Of a DNA stretch of 64,000 nt, positions 12,080 through 24,331 are shown piece by piece (position 1 is the first letter of the stretch; each line of letters opens with the position of its first letter). The stretch comes from Schistosoma mansoni (lineage: Eukaryota > Platyhelminthes > Trematoda > Strigeidida > Schistosomatidae). The stretch covers positions 40,134,557-40,198,556 of the forward strand of contig NC_031502.1 of assembly GCF_000237925.1 (NCBI RefSeq). Direction: 5' to 3'. Under the pieces are notes generated by a model. That model did not search any database. It was not told where the DNA came from and saw only the letters and a program-made list of their open reading frames with translations. The translations under genes and the position numbers were made by a program.

Positions 12080-12673
12080 ATATCCTGAACTTATAATTAC
12101 CTTAATCACTTTTAACTAACTTAATGAAATTTTCCATTTACATCCTCCATACTTTATTTTATTTCGAAAAAAATTGTTGTTAAGCATCATAAATGAATCA
12201 GTAGTTAAATTTTAAAAAAATTAAATTATTGAATTTTTTATCTCAACATTTTAACAACACAAATAAGAAAAAGAAAAGGAACTGGACATTAGAAAAGAAC
12301 ACAGAATACAATTACTACTCATAAAGATTTTATCAATTTTTTTAGAAAATTAGAAAAATATAAAATGTGTAGGGGAAAGAAAAGACAAGGGGAAAAGATA
12401 TTCAACTTGTTTATTATTATTATCATTATGGTTACTGGTTTTATCCTTTTTGCTTACTCTTTCTTACCTATTTACTTACTTATTTATTAAATTGCTTAAT
12501 TCAAGAAAAAAACATACATATAGCATAGATTGGATAAATAATAAAGGAATAAATTTTTTTCTAAAATTGATTATTAAAAACATCAAATAAACCGCTTGAG
12601 TTTTTTTTATTTTACTGTATAACAAAAAATAATAACCGAGCGGGATTTAATTCGTTATATGTACATCTGTACT

Positions 12674-12708
12674 TATGTATGTATGTATGTATGTATGTAT
12701 GTATGTAT
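12674..12708 (+). repeat. GTAT microsatellite
   Basis: About nine tandem GTAT units. Confidence 0.97.
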
Positions 12709-12971
12709 CAATGTGAAGTAAGTTATAATCGTATAATGTTAATCTCAAAATTTTATTGTTATTTAAGGGTTAGTGTAAAACTTTAGTAAAGATGATTTAT
12801 TACATTTAAATAGATGTAAAAAATATTTTAGTTTATTGTAAACAGAAAGAAAAAACAAGAGGTGGAATAATTGTTTATTTATTATTTTAAGGTTAATCTC
12901 ATGTTTAACCATTACTCATATATCCTTATCTTAAATTATTTAGTAGTAAAGGGGATCAAAAGAATTGGTGA

Positions 12972-13185
12972 AAGTTAAACATTAACACCATTCGATACCG
13001 AATAAATGGTCTAGAGGTTAAGCGTTCTCGCACGAGACCAATAGATCATGTGTTTGAATCCCGCGAGCGGCATCGTGAATGCGCATTGCTGAGGAGTCCT
13101 ATACTAGGACAAAACGAACGTCTAGTGCTTCCAGGTTTTCTATGGTTGTCTAGTTTTAATTGACTCATGAATTCAACAATCAAAT
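12972..13185 (+). mobile_element. Family B SINE
   Basis: The tRNA-like head, B box-like GTTTGAATCCC and hammerhead region are visible. GAAA has become AAAA, so the ribozyme is broken. Confidence 0.8.
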
Positions 13186-14497
13186 TAATAAATTAAAAGT
13201 TTCGTAAAGAAACAATAAAAGAAAATAATAATGCTATTTAAAATGTTGGCTCTGAGAAATCAGGTTGAATCGTTTCCAAAGAGATATTTCTCCATTGAAT
13301 AATAATAATAAATTTCATGCTTGTTCTGTCCTCCTATTTATCATTAGTATCATATTTAATGTACAATGCACTTTGTGGGAAATAGAGTAAGATTTCTTTC
13401 CTGCATTGTTTTGTGTGAAAAGGAGTAGATGCAAGATGTATTCACAACAACAACAAAAATTATGAAGTAAAGTTTGATTGTAAAAAGTTGCAAAAGAGTT
13501 CATTTATTCAAAAAAGTTGATCATTAAATAAACTTATGAACAATTTCCTTGATTCTGATTTCATTATAAACTGATTGTAATCGAAATACACTATTGCTTA
13601 AGGTACCATGGGATTATTGAACGACACATAATAGAGAATGATATTACACCACGTGTTACAATGTATAAACATGCAAGAAAGATAAACAGTTTTAAAGTAA
13701 CGAAGATGAAAAATAAAGGAATTGAAATAAAATTAAGGTTACCATAAATTATATCAGTCAAAAGCAGTGATTTTAAAGCAAGATATTATTCTGTTAATAA
13801 CTATTAAAATAGATTTTCAACTTTATATATAAGAAGGTTAGTGATGTATACAATTGACAAACTCGTGAGGTAAGACAACTCATGGACAATATCTGGTTGC
13901 GATCATGTTATATCACAAATATATTATAGATAATAACTTATCCAGAAGGTTTCGTAGTCTTGATGCAATGAGGTACAGGTTACATGAAGTGACAAGCTTT
14001 ACAAATGATGATTATTAGTCAGTTTATTTAGATTGAAACATGTAATACACATAAATTCTTCCTAATCAACTAGTAATTATCAGTAGTTTTATACGAAGTG
14101 TAATATAAATAGTCACTTCATTCTCATCTCTCTTATACAACATAGTTATTATCAGTGAATTAATTAACTTTTTTCATAGCCGTTACATCATAGGTTTCAA
14201 AATAATTCATAACTTGTTTTCATAGTCAGCTGTAAGTAAGACAGATTTTATGCTAAATCAATACAAATACTTCAGAAGTTATTCTACATTCATTTACTTC
14301 GATTTAATGACTATCATTAACATCTAATTATTAAGGTTTACTAGACAGACATTTAATCATATATTACTAGCTGAAGTAATACTTTTCAAGTGAGAGGTAA
14401 GACTGTTTCAGGAAAAAGACAGACAGGAAGAGTTTTTTATGCAAATTAATACAGTAGAAACAAGTTCCGTTATCAGGTGAAAATTTTATTACAAAAT

Positions 14498-14501
<4 letters not shown>

Positions 14502-14570
<69 letters not shown>
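14502..14570 (+). repeat. AT dinucleotide microsatellite
   Basis: About 34 TA units directly abutting the family A SINE at 14571. Confidence 0.98.
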
Positions 14571-14572
<2 letters not shown>

Positions 14573-14914
14573 ATCTTTGCTTTCAATGCTTGTGAATTCA
14601 GGCTATATCGAGGCAATACGCATAGTATGTACAAATGGCCAAAAAGAGACTGACCAATTACAGTCCTAAACATCAATGGGAAGATTCAAACAAACAATAC
14701 TAAGTGAATTTAGATTTCAACCCATTGCACAAGCAAGTGGCTATCAGGACTCAGGAGCTGAGTGGATAACGCGATGGCGTTTGAAGTGAAAGGTACTGGG
14801 TTCGAGTCCCAGAATGAACATCAACACTAAGATGCAGGTAGATCCAGCTGACGAGTCCCGGATAGGACGAAACGCACATCCTTGATTCCACTGCTAGCCA
14901 GTATCCATCTTTAT
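14571..14914 (+). mobile_element. Family A SINE, head-to-tail partial dimer
   Basis: The tail of one unit (to about 14708) runs directly into the head of a second unit with A and B boxes and hammerhead. This tandem order is the known arrangement of Sm-alpha-type repeats. An AT run precedes it and a gap follows. Confidence 0.85.
14842..14888 (+). ncRNA. Hammerhead ribozyme in family A SINE
   Basis: CTGACGA, stem II GTCC/GGAC, GAAA and triplet ATC are all present. Stem I (GATCCAG/CTTGAT) has one mismatch. It is antisense to the DDR gene. Confidence 0.65.
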
Positions 14915-15114
14915 NNNNNNNNNNNNNNNNNNNNNNNNNNNNNNNNNNNNNNNNNNNNNNNNNNNNNNNNNNNNNNNNNNNNNNNNNNNNNNNNNNNNNN
15001 NNNNNNNNNNNNNNNNNNNNNNNNNNNNNNNNNNNNNNNNNNNNNNNNNNNNNNNNNNNNNNNNNNNNNNNNNNNNNNNNNNNNNNNNNNNNNNNNNNNN
15101 NNNNNNNNNNNNNN
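14915..15114. other. Assembly gap (200 N)
   Basis: A run of exactly 200 N that starts near the end of a family A SINE and finishes in a TA dinucleotide run. A similar AT run (14502-14570) lies just left of the same SINE copy, so the gap may hide more SINE/AT-repeat units. Confidence 0.99.
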
Positions 15115-15135
15115 TATATATATATATATATATAT
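15115..15135 (+). repeat. TA microsatellite at gap edge
   Basis: The run begins at the right edge of the second assembly gap, so its true length is unknown. Confidence 0.9.
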
Positions 15136-15389
15136 GATATGTCTTGTTGAGTCTGTATTTCGTGATTGATTAGACAATTAATATATCTGACCATATTCAT
15201 ATATATATATATTTTCTGCGTTTTGAATTTGGAAAGCTTTTACCAGTGACTCCATTGTCGTAAACAAGTGCACTTCATTTTTCCATGATACAGCAATAAA
15301 ATGATCGATATAACCGATTTTTATTGGTAAGAAATCATTGACTTTATAACGTTTTTATTTACCGCAATAGACTTTATTTCTTGTAAATA

Positions 15390-15650
15390 CAACAATAGTG
15401 TGTGCTACTGATGTCGACTAATATAAGTAGTATGTATCACGAATCAAAAGTAAATTACCTGGAGGCAGAAGGTTAAGAAAATCAAAGAAAAGAGAACGAG
15501 AACAGTGAATGATTGGTGAGAAAATGAAGGAACAATAAAGTACAAGACAATTGATTGACATTTTGCAAATGAAGTATTTACTATATGGTTCTCAGATTTT
15601 ACTAATAGATTCTGTAAATTTATATTCAAATACATTCGATTGATTATTTG
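15390..15650 (+). repeat. Family E dispersed repeat
   Basis: From GTGTGTGCTACTGATGTCG to AATACATTCGATTG. It has a short CTACT/AGTAG hairpin near its start. Its last segment is truncated relative to the copy at 62478. Confidence 0.75.
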
Positions 15651-15972
15651 TTAAAATTAAACTAGTTCTCTAAATGAAAATATCTATATTTATCTCTATA
15701 TTTAAATGAAGAGTAATCCATCAGTTATACATAAATAGGTATACTTACGAAAAATCAAATCAAATTAAGTAATGTTAAAGTAATGAAGTTGAATTATCTA
15801 ATGCCTACTTCTTAATGTTCATAGTACTTATTGTCACTTGTCTGTTATTTGAACTTCATCAAAAGAATGGAATTTGTTTTCGAGAGGATATATGCTGAAA
15901 ACTAACCAAATTTTATTTTACGGTTAATATTTAAAAATTAGATACAGTCAACTGTGAATTGATAAGTCTTCT

Positions 15973-18810
15973 TGGAACCAATCTGGGGTTCTGCCGGTCC
16001 GATACCACAGGAAAAAGAAGACGGTTGAGAATAAGATTATAGACCCCACCTCATTAAAAAAGAATCTCTATACAAAAATACCAGCCAGAGTAAAACAGTT
16101 AGATCTATTAGACTATGGGAATTGAAGTGTCGTAATAAAGCAATATTATTAGGCCTCGAAGTGAAAGTATGGAGTATTCAGAAGCCATTAGGCTGATGGC
16201 CCTCTGATAACTACAATAACAATTAATCTAGCACATGGAATATCAGAAACATTTCTGAAAATTGGAAGGTCCTCCATGTAGTCACAGAAATGAGAAGTTA
16301 CAACCTGTCTCTGCTTGGGACAAACAAAACTAATTGGGCACAATATGGAGAAAAAAATAACTTCAGAAGAGCTTTTATTGTATTCTGATCACAAAAAATA
16401 AATTGTCTTACACACAGAAGTAGTTGCACTAATTATTGCCACAGCCTCACAAGAGTTCTTGTTAGACAGAAATCTCATTGCTCCAAAATCATCAAAGTAT
16501 TCTTCAAAGCAAAAACGGAAAGGAGAACAATGAGTGAAATCAAGAATCCACACCCACCAACTCATTGAACAAGTAACTGAGTATGAGCCACACTTTAATT
16601 GTAAGGGCTGATGATATTATCCGAACGCTCAAAATGACGTAGATGTGGAGGATTTCGAAGCACGGTCCTAGTGGTTGTAAATCAAAAGGATTAACCATCA
16701 AGCTACCATTCCACTTACCACGAACGATAGCAGTGTAGGTTATAAAGGCAAGTTTATGAGAGGTTGGATTTCATCCTAGAGGAATGTCAAGGAAAACAAT
16801 TGGCCATCTTGATGGGGGACCTAAACTCTAGGTTCGGGATCAACAACACCGGGTATAACGCCGTCATAGAGCGACTTGGATTAAGATAAATTAATGAGAG
16901 TGGCGAGAGATTTGTATATCTATATGTTTTCAACAATATGGTAGTTGATGACAGCGTTTCCCAACAAAAATCCATGTACAAAGTTACATAGATTTCACAA
17001 GATCACATCACAGACAACCAAATGTATTACATACATATAAGTAAAAATTCAGAAAGTCCATGAGAGATGTAAGATAGAAGAGAAGAGTTGATGCGTCTAC
17101 AGATCATCACCTGGTGGTGGCTAAGCTTAGATTGAACATAAGCAAGTATTAGACAACTGGACAACCAGTATTAGAAGAGTTTAATGGAGCCTTCCTACTA
17201 GACACAAAATCAAGGATGTCGAAGCTGTAGGACCAGGCAACATACCAGCTGAAGCGCTGAAGTCATATGTGGAGATAACTGCAAAGGCACTTCACATTCT
17301 GTTCAGAGAGATTTGAGGGAAAGAACAAGTACCAACAGGCTGTAAGGAGAAACAATTCACTAAAATACCGAAATACGGAGACTCAATAAGTGTAAAACCC
17401 GCACGGGCTAATGTCTGTGTGGTCATTCCAAGAAAAAATTTCGGCAGATTGTTGGGGAAGCAAATGGGAAAGTTATTAGGCGCTTAACTTTGAGATTAGC
17501 AGGCTAGATTCCGTAAATATCGATCATGTACTGAACAAGTCGTGACACTCTAGACTATTGTTGAACAGGCCCCCAAATGCCCTGGTACGGTCGAGAGTGG
17601 GGAGATTCCGCTCTCCCTCTCCAAATGCTCTCACATGGCCAGCGAATATATAGCCTCTGCCAGGGAAGTCCTACTCACTGCCTTCTCGTGGCGGGGGTGT
17701 TGTTTACGAAAGTGAGAGGACGAAAAGCGAATGTCCGGCGCTTTAACCGGGTTGGTGGACAAGGCGAGTTCACCTAGGGGAGTTGGAAAACCCTGATTCC
17801 AAACCAATGGTGCACATGGGCTCCAATATCCTGAGGGAACAAATGGCGTACGAATCAATCGTTGATCACCGGCTACCATGGGACTGCATCTCCTCACGAT
17901 GCTCCACTGACTTGTGGATCAGATCTTTCGGTCAAAGGCTCCGGGTATGGGCCCCTAAGGAAACCACCTGCTTCAGTTCGGGCACCTGGGCAGTATCACA
18001 GCCCTCAAGCAAATCGAATGAGATTTGTATGGCGCATATGTATCTGGTGCTTCCTTGTACCAATATTTATGTGTTTAAATAAATAAATAAATAAAATTGT
18101 TGAACAGTCAGTTGAATGAAACTCATCATCATACATCAAATCCATTGAATATGAGAAAACGCTCGACAGTTGAGATAAGAAAACCTTGTGGACTCTTATT
18201 TGACCCTATGGAGTACCTGAGAAGATTGTCACCACCACTCGTACCCTAGGCTCAAATGTGAAGTCCTATGTTGTGTGTGCGAGTTAGTTTATCAACAAAA
18301 TGGTAAATAAGAGGTATAAGGTCCAGACGTGAAGACAAAAGTTGGATATTTCTACAACCAAATAATATACGGAAGTCAAAAGAACTGTCACGTAAGATCG
18401 AAGGCATAATTTTCAACAGTAATGTTAAAAGGTTTCTACTGTACAGAGCAGAAACTTGAGAAACTCCTATCACCATCACAAAAAGTGTATAGGGACTAAT
18501 AAATAACTGTCCAAGTACGACACTCTAGATCCATTGGCCAGGGACCATCAGTAATAATCTATTTCAAATTACGAGGAGAATAAGAAACGACTCCGGAAGT
18601 GGATACGATCAATAAACTACATCATATACCAAGCAGTAACTTGGAATTTTTATTGCAAAAGTTAAAGAGTCAAACTAAATAACACATGGTACCAAGAATT
18701 GAAAGCAGACATTAAAACCATAAAAGCCACAACAACTAGGAAGAAGAGCCCAGAACAGATTTACTTGAAGGTCCCTAATCGGTGTTTTATGTCCCATGAA
18801 TAGTAGTGGA
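15973..18810 (+). mobile_element. RTE-type LINE, decayed, nearly full span with internal deletions
   Basis: The start (15973-16095) resembles the 124-base repeat at 39219. Then come endonuclease remnants: VVTEMRSYNLSLLGTNKTNW near 16275-16340 and LMGDLNSRFGINNTGYNAVI near 16810-16870. RT remnants follow, IPAEALKSYVEITAKALHIL near 17240-17300. The family C retroposon interrupts it at 17569-18095. After that there are pieces of the RT palm and the C-terminal part to about 18810. Many frameshifts and at least two large internal deletions show a dead copy. Confidence 0.85.
17569..18095 (+). mobile_element. AAAT-tailed retroposon (family C), complete copy
   Basis: A 527-base unit from GCCCCCAAATGCCCTGG to an AAAT repeat tail, flanked by the direct repeat ATTGTTGAACAG at 17557-17568 and 18096-18107. 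Target duplication and simple-repeat tail mean reverse-transcription-type insertion. It interrupts an RTE LINE. The frame shared by several copies (GTASPHDAP...) is not matched to a known protein, so it may be a SINE or the 3' end of an unidentified LINE. Confidence 0.88.
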
Positions 18811-19442
18811 CTTAATTGGTGGAGTGATTATAGGACACTGTCCTCTCTTGAGTTGTATATCCAGATATTTTTATATCTTTCCGGCTGTTGTTTAGGAAGC
18901 ATAAACAACATATATTTATTTTTTCATTAGTATATACTAAATGCTATATGGATAGAATTCATATTTACTTTGATTTTTCATATTCCGCTGACTAGATGAT
19001 TAATGAAATATCTTTTAGTTTTTGTTTTACAACAAGAATATTAAGTTAAGGCTCATCTCTTCTATATTCTTCTTTCACTTTGTTAGGAAAAGAGAGATAA
19101 ATTAACTGAAAGAAAAAGGCCAACAAGAATGAAGATCAATTTGGAAAAAGAATCAACCACTGTCTTTAATCGAGTTTAAAGATAATTCTACGCTGTTTTT
19201 CTTGTTTCCACTATTATTTTTTTTGTCTTTGAAAAGCGAAAAAATAGTATATAAATAACCTACAAAATATTGCGAAAATCTATAGAGATGATCAAATGGA
19301 TAGTTAGGGAATAGAGAAATGAAGTATATATATAAGCAGAATGATAAAGTATTCGACTGTCTAAGTTTAATAAATTTATTTTAACTAACTGCTCACTGGT
19401 CATTTTATTCTTATTTATCATTATCATCTGATCATTTATTGA

Positions 19443-19760
19443 ATACCACATTGCACAAGCAAGTAGTTATCACGACTCAGTAGCTGAGTGGATAATGCGA
19501 TGGAGTTTGAAGCGAAAAGTACTGGGTTCCAGTCTCCGAATGAACATCAGCTCTGAGATACAGGTACATTCAGCTGACGAGTCACAAACAGAACGAAACG
19601 CGCGTCCTGGATTCCACTGCTAGCCACTATCCATCTTTGCTTGTGAATTAGGGCTATATCGAGGCATTACGCGCACAATACGCACATATGCCAATTAGAG
19701 ACTAACCAGTTGCAGTCCTAAACATCAATGGGAAGATTCAAACAAACAATACTAAATGAA
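19443..19760 (+). mobile_element. Family A SINE
   Basis: A nearly full unit. The B box is damaged (GGTTCCAGTCTCC). The hammerhead core CTGACGA, GAAA and GTC is kept but stem II is weakened (GTCAC/GAAC). Confidence 0.85.
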
Positions 19761-20009
19761 TTATGATCTTTTGTTACTATCAGTATTGTGGAATGTTTTT
19801 CATATGAAAAATATATTTGAAATACATTTTTTAAAGTTTTTCTTATCTCTATTTACATTTTTGTTACACATAATAGTAATATGTACTCGAAATTCTGAAT
19901 TGTATATATAACAGATTGTAAATAGCTGGTGAGAAGCTAATGAAATAAAATGAATTCGTAATATTTATATCAATACTAGGAAAAATTTGAATTAATTCCA
20001 TTGAACAAA

Positions 20010-20190
20010 CTGATGACTGTTTGTGCTTAGAAGCTTAGTAGATAATGCATTAAAAGTTTGAAATGATTGATTTTTAGTCCTAATGTGCACATCAACAAAG
20101 TGGTCCAGGTACATGAGGCTGGAAAGTCATAAATGCGGTAAGACACGCATCTTGGATTACGCTGCTATGTTGTACTTTCAAATTGTGAAT
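20010..20190 (+). mobile_element. Family A SINE, old decayed copy
   Basis: Order and spacing of the family A head, the CAGGTACAT motif and the ribozyme 3' side (TCTTGGATTACGCTGCTA) are recognisable, but many positions differ. It is older than the other copies. Confidence 0.55.
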
Positions 20191-20734
20191 ATAAACAGGT
20201 AGCCAATAGATTGCCTTAACACCGCTGTTCCGTTAAGGTGTTTATAGAATTATCAAAACCAAGTGACTATGATAATTCATTTTCTATTATAAACCAATAA
20301 CGATCCATCATATCGTGCATCTCTCTGCCTTTAAACGATACTGTAAGTTCACTAAAATGGAATTAGACTTGACGCCATGTCATCAAAGGGAATTCGACTG
20401 TTAGTCTATTCTTTAGCTATGTCAATGAGTAGTATATGAATTAATTTGGAAAATCTCATGTTCTTCATCATACTCATTTTATATTGGTATATAATTTACT
20501 ACTGTTAAATATCTGTTTGACAACAGATGATGCTTAAAATAGTCTCACTTGGTTTCAGAAACCATAATAAAGGGTTTCTAAGACCACTAAATACCATACT
20601 TGTTTAAATAAAAACGTAGTTTTTACGAGATCAAGATTTACTATTATATGAATGTTTATTTAGGACAAAATTTTCACCACAGAAAGGAAAGAAGATTATA
20701 CCAACTGCAAACTATTATTCCAGCATAAACTTAC

Positions 20735-21333
20735 AATTTTCAAATAAAATTTCACCAACAGCCAACCATTGACTATTGAAAAATATTCTAATCTCTACAA
20801 ATTGTCCTAATCCGAATATGTTCAATTGTTCAACATCACTGTTATTTTGTATTAACTGTCCTGGATTATGGGATACTTGTTTTGTAATTGCTTGTATTGC
20901 ATAATTTGATCTGATCACCTCATGTATTGGCAGTACAATCCAACGAGAATCAGTGTTTTGTTTATCTGGTGTTAATTGATAAAGGATGGATGATGACCAC
21001 GGGTTTTTTTCTTCATGTTGTTCTTGTTGCTGATCAGTCTTCTGCTGTCTACTTTGACCATAATGACGGTAATAATAAAGAGATGGATCTTGGAAACTAA
21101 ATCCAACTGTAATATTCCGTGGTATAGTTAAACCAACTAAAAAATCATTTGACACATATATCCGTATTGACGAGAAATTATATATCATGTCAAATCGAAA
21201 AATTATACGAAGAAAATCTGATTCCATTTCTGCATTATGATTTGAGGTTAAAGTACTCACAAGTGATTTATTTGATAATGTCATACTTAACGGTCTTGTG
21301 GAAGATTTCCTTCTCCAACCAATAAATTTATGG
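20735..21333 (-). CDS. ddr: Discoidin domain receptor, DS-like domain
   Basis: The largest ectodomain exon holds most of the DS-like domain. It begins HKFIGWRRKSSTR, like human DDR2 DYVGWRNESAT. It contains FRFDMIYNFSSIRIYVSNDF, which matches [20 protein letters not shown], and later RWIVLPIHEVIRSNYAI and VEIRIFFNSQWLAVGEILFE, which match the end of the domain. Two insertions are visible, one Gln/Glu/His-rich near residue 330 and one around residue 410. The acceptor is CTTTCTCAAG and the donor is AAT T|GTAAGT, so the open frame continuing to 20715 is intron. Phase 1 at the end fits the exon at 10766 after a 10 kb intron. An NFSS sequon is in the conserved N-glycosylation region. Confidence 0.95.
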
Positions 21334-21499
21334 CTTGAGAAAGGGCTGAATTGAAAAAAAATGAATATACAAAATATGATAACAGATATTCAAATGAATA
21401 ATATTCATTTATTACAATTTATTTCAGACTAAACGAAATTTGTATATGTTTGAGGGTTGGATATATGAATGAATCATAGTGTAGTGTTTGGAATGACAA

Positions 21500-21735
21500 T
21501 TACATTAGCTGTATGTATTTCTAGGCAGTGGGCTTAAATCGTTCAAACTACTTGACTACTTGATAATTCTTTGAAAAAGCTTGGACCAGATTGCCAGGCG
21601 AAACGTTGGATTTACTACAAATCCATTCGCTGAGATTTTACGAATATATTATTCCTAATTATTGTCTTTCATCAACTCGGCGCTCAAATACTGTGAAACT
21701 ATTCGATCTAATTTAGACGAAAGTTCTTATACTTG
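21500..21735 (+). repeat. Family D dispersed repeat
   Basis: Its end (CATCAACTCGGCGCTC to GACGAAAGTTCTTATA) is nearly identical to 51550-51615. Its class is unknown. Confidence 0.65.
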
Positions 21736-21832
21736 ACAAAAGTGTTATTAAATAACTTATGCTTTAGTTGTAAACTAAGTATACTTGTTTACTAGATATA
21801 TTTTGTAAGTTTAATCAACTTTTAAAAATTGG

Positions 21833-22345
21833 TTTTATTTATTTATCTGAACGCAAATATTGGTACAAAGGGGCACGGAATACATATGCGCCACACAAGT
21901 CACTTGATTTGTGTGTGGGCTGTGGTACTGCTAGGGTGCCCATACCGAAGTAGGTGGATTTCTTAGGGGGCGATACATGGAGCCCTCGACCTAAAGGTCT
22001 GGTTCACAATACAATGGAGCAACGTCACGAGATGCAGTCCCATGGTAGCTGGTGACCAATAATTGGTTATTACGCTATTTGTTGCCTCATGATCCTGAGC
22101 CCATGTGCACCACTGGGTTGGAACCAGGGTCTTACAACTCCTCTAGGAGGATCCTTCGTATCCACCAATTCGGTTAAAGCGCCGGACATTCGCTTTTCAT
22201 CCTCTCAATTTCATAAACAACACCCCCACCGCGATGACTTTCTTGGCAGTGGTTGTATATGCATGGCCATGTGAGAGCATTTCGGGAGGGAGATCTAACT
22301 CTCCTCACCCTCGACCGTACTAAGGCATTCGGGGGCTTTGTTAAC
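21833..22345 (-). mobile_element. AAAT-tailed retroposon (family C)
   Basis: A full-length-like minus-strand copy running from the ATAAATAAAT tail at the left to the CCCCCGAATGCC start at the right. Confidence 0.82.
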
Positions 22346-22867
22346 GAAATATTCAATGAATAAATTTGGAACCTTTAGCATATCTACACATTCAATAACA
22401 ATTATCTTTTTTATTATTATTAGTGACTTTCTGTAGCGATCACTAATTTTTTGCATGTAATAGTGGATGATCGAACACGATCAATACTACTGACAGTCAT
22501 CGATATTTGCAAGAGAAGAACAACAGATACAGTGAAATTACTTATATTTATTTCATTGAATGTGTGTAAAATATTCCTTACACACATCTACATAAATTAT
22601 AATACAGAGTAATTTTGTGTAGAGATATTCATAAGGTGATTAAACCTACTGAAGAAAAATAATCATATATGTTTTGTACAAATATTCAGTTGCGTGCAAT
22701 TTCTTGTTAATAACGTGACATGGGACGATGAAACGGATGGACTAATCATGGAAATAGTAACAAAAGTAATTATTTTCATTATTATAATTCGAATAGATAT
22801 GAGAAATTTAAAAAGCATGAAGACTTGTGTAGTTGATATTTAAGGGGATTAAATTCATCTTTCATAA

Positions 22868-23135
22868 GCTATTTTAATCGTCCCATTGATGATAAGGACT
22901 GCAGTTGATCAGTCTCTTATCGGCATATGTGCATCCAGTGAGTATTGCCTTAAGTCAAAAGCAATATAATCAGGAATGAATGGTGGCTAGCAGTAGAATC
23001 CAGGACGCGTGTTTAGTCCTATTAGGTACTGGTTTAAAGTCCCGTAGTGAACAACTCTGGGATGCAGGTACATCCAGCTAACGTGTCCGAACTAGGACCA
23101 AACACGTCTTGGATTCCACTGCTAGTCACCATACA
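22868..23135. mobile_element. Family A SINE, inverted composite
   Basis: The left half is minus strand (tail to ribozyme) and flips near 23020, within the ribozyme stem II, to a plus-strand copy running from the B-box region to the 3' part. Confidence 0.8.
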
Positions 23136-24009
23136 TCTCTACTTTTAAGGTGATTAAATTTTGAAACTATGATAAAAATAACAAGGTCAATAATCCTAAA
23201 CATAATCATAAAACAAATGAAAATGTATGGAATATAATGAAATATAAAATAATATTGATACATTAAAACCTCTTTAAAATTGTTTCAACGAACGTATCAA
23301 GTTTAAATCTTATCGAGTTTTCTTACACATTTTTTTGACTGTTCTAGTTGTACATAATTGTAAAATATTATTTATTCAAGTATAATGAGACAAAACTCAT
23401 AATAATAACATTACTAATTCTTCATTTAATTGTTTATTACGAACACTTTATGTATCCTTATTTTATAGTTGATATACCACGATATACTGCCATATCTGTA
23501 AAGCTCGATTGGTTTCTACTATTGTATTTTGTTATTGTTTTAAGAATTCATGGATTCTTTACATTTTGTGCATGGATGATGTGCTAACACTAATAAGTCT
23601 AAGGTCATTCAACGTCAATTTCTTTAGTACATGTTCAGTGATTCTTCAAGTTGTTGCAACATGGGTGCTACTATCTTACAAGTAAGTAAGTAAATACTGA
23701 TTAGAGGAGTGTAACTACAGGAGGTTTACTGGTTTGAATCAAACTCTCTACAGAAAAATATGTTAGTGTGATTATTGGAAAAGTTGATATTATCCTTTCT
23801 ACATGAAAGTTTACAAAACATAAATATTAAAGGAAGAGGCTAGTTATAATACTGTAGCTTTTACACTCATACAAAAATATTTTGCCATATTCACACTGTT
23901 CTTATGAATAAGTACCATTTCATATAAAATTACACTATTACTTTAATTTCTACTTCTCACTATCATGAGGAAATCACAAAAACTCACTAAGTTTTATAAT
24001 AAAAAAAAC

Positions 24010-24307
24010 AAGCAAGTGGCTACCAGGACTCAGTAGCTGAGTGAATAACGCGATGTCGTTTGAAACGAAAGGTACTGGATTCGATTCACAGAGTGAACAT
24101 CAACTCCAGCTGACGAGTCCCAAACAGGACGAAACGCGAGCCCTGGATTCCACTGCTAGCCACTATCCATCTTTGCTTATAATGCTTGTGAAATAAGGCT
24201 ATATCGAGGCAATACGCACAGTATGCACATATGCCAATTACAGACCGACCAGTTTCAGTCCTAAACATCAATGGGAAGATTCAAACAAACAATACTAAGT
24301 GAATTTA
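24010..24307 (+). mobile_element. Family A SINE beside a DDR splice donor
   Basis: A plus-strand unit, antisense to the DDR gene, ending AATACTAAGTGAATTTA about 24 bases from the donor of the exon at 24332. The cleavage triplet is GCC, so the hammerhead is inactive by sequence. Confidence 0.88.
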
Positions 24308-24331
24308 ATGATTTACAGTTATATAACTCAC

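Larger units (their letters stand above)
10767..20734 (-). other. ddr: DDR intron, 10 kb
   Basis: The intron separates the DS-like domain exon from the transmembrane exon with matching phase 1, so no exon is needed between them. It contains family A and B SINEs, two RTE LINE fragments, GTAT and AT microsatellites, a gap and a family E repeat. The stretches 12080-12650 and 13200-14480 are plain AT-rich sequence. Confidence 0.75.
21334..24331 (-). other. ddr: DDR intron
   Basis: It holds a family D repeat (about 21500-21735), an AAAT-tailed retroposon (21833-22345), an inverted family A composite (22868-23135) and a family A SINE (24010-24307). The stretch 23150-24000 has nothing recognisable apart from a short TAAG run. 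Confidence 0.78.

Noticed and set aside
12990-13060. tRNA genes suggested by A and B box motifs
   Set aside because: The boxes are followed by the fixed SINE hammerhead and tail, and no cloverleaf with paired acceptor ends could be drawn. They are SINE heads.
17640-17760. Hammerhead in the family C retroposon (GTCCTACTCACT hairpin followed by GAAA)
   Set aside because: There is a real hairpin and a GAAA, but no CTGANGA before it in any copy.
23675-23700. TAAG repeat as an RTE 3' end
   Set aside because: Only the simple repeat is present; the conserved coding end in front of it was not seen.
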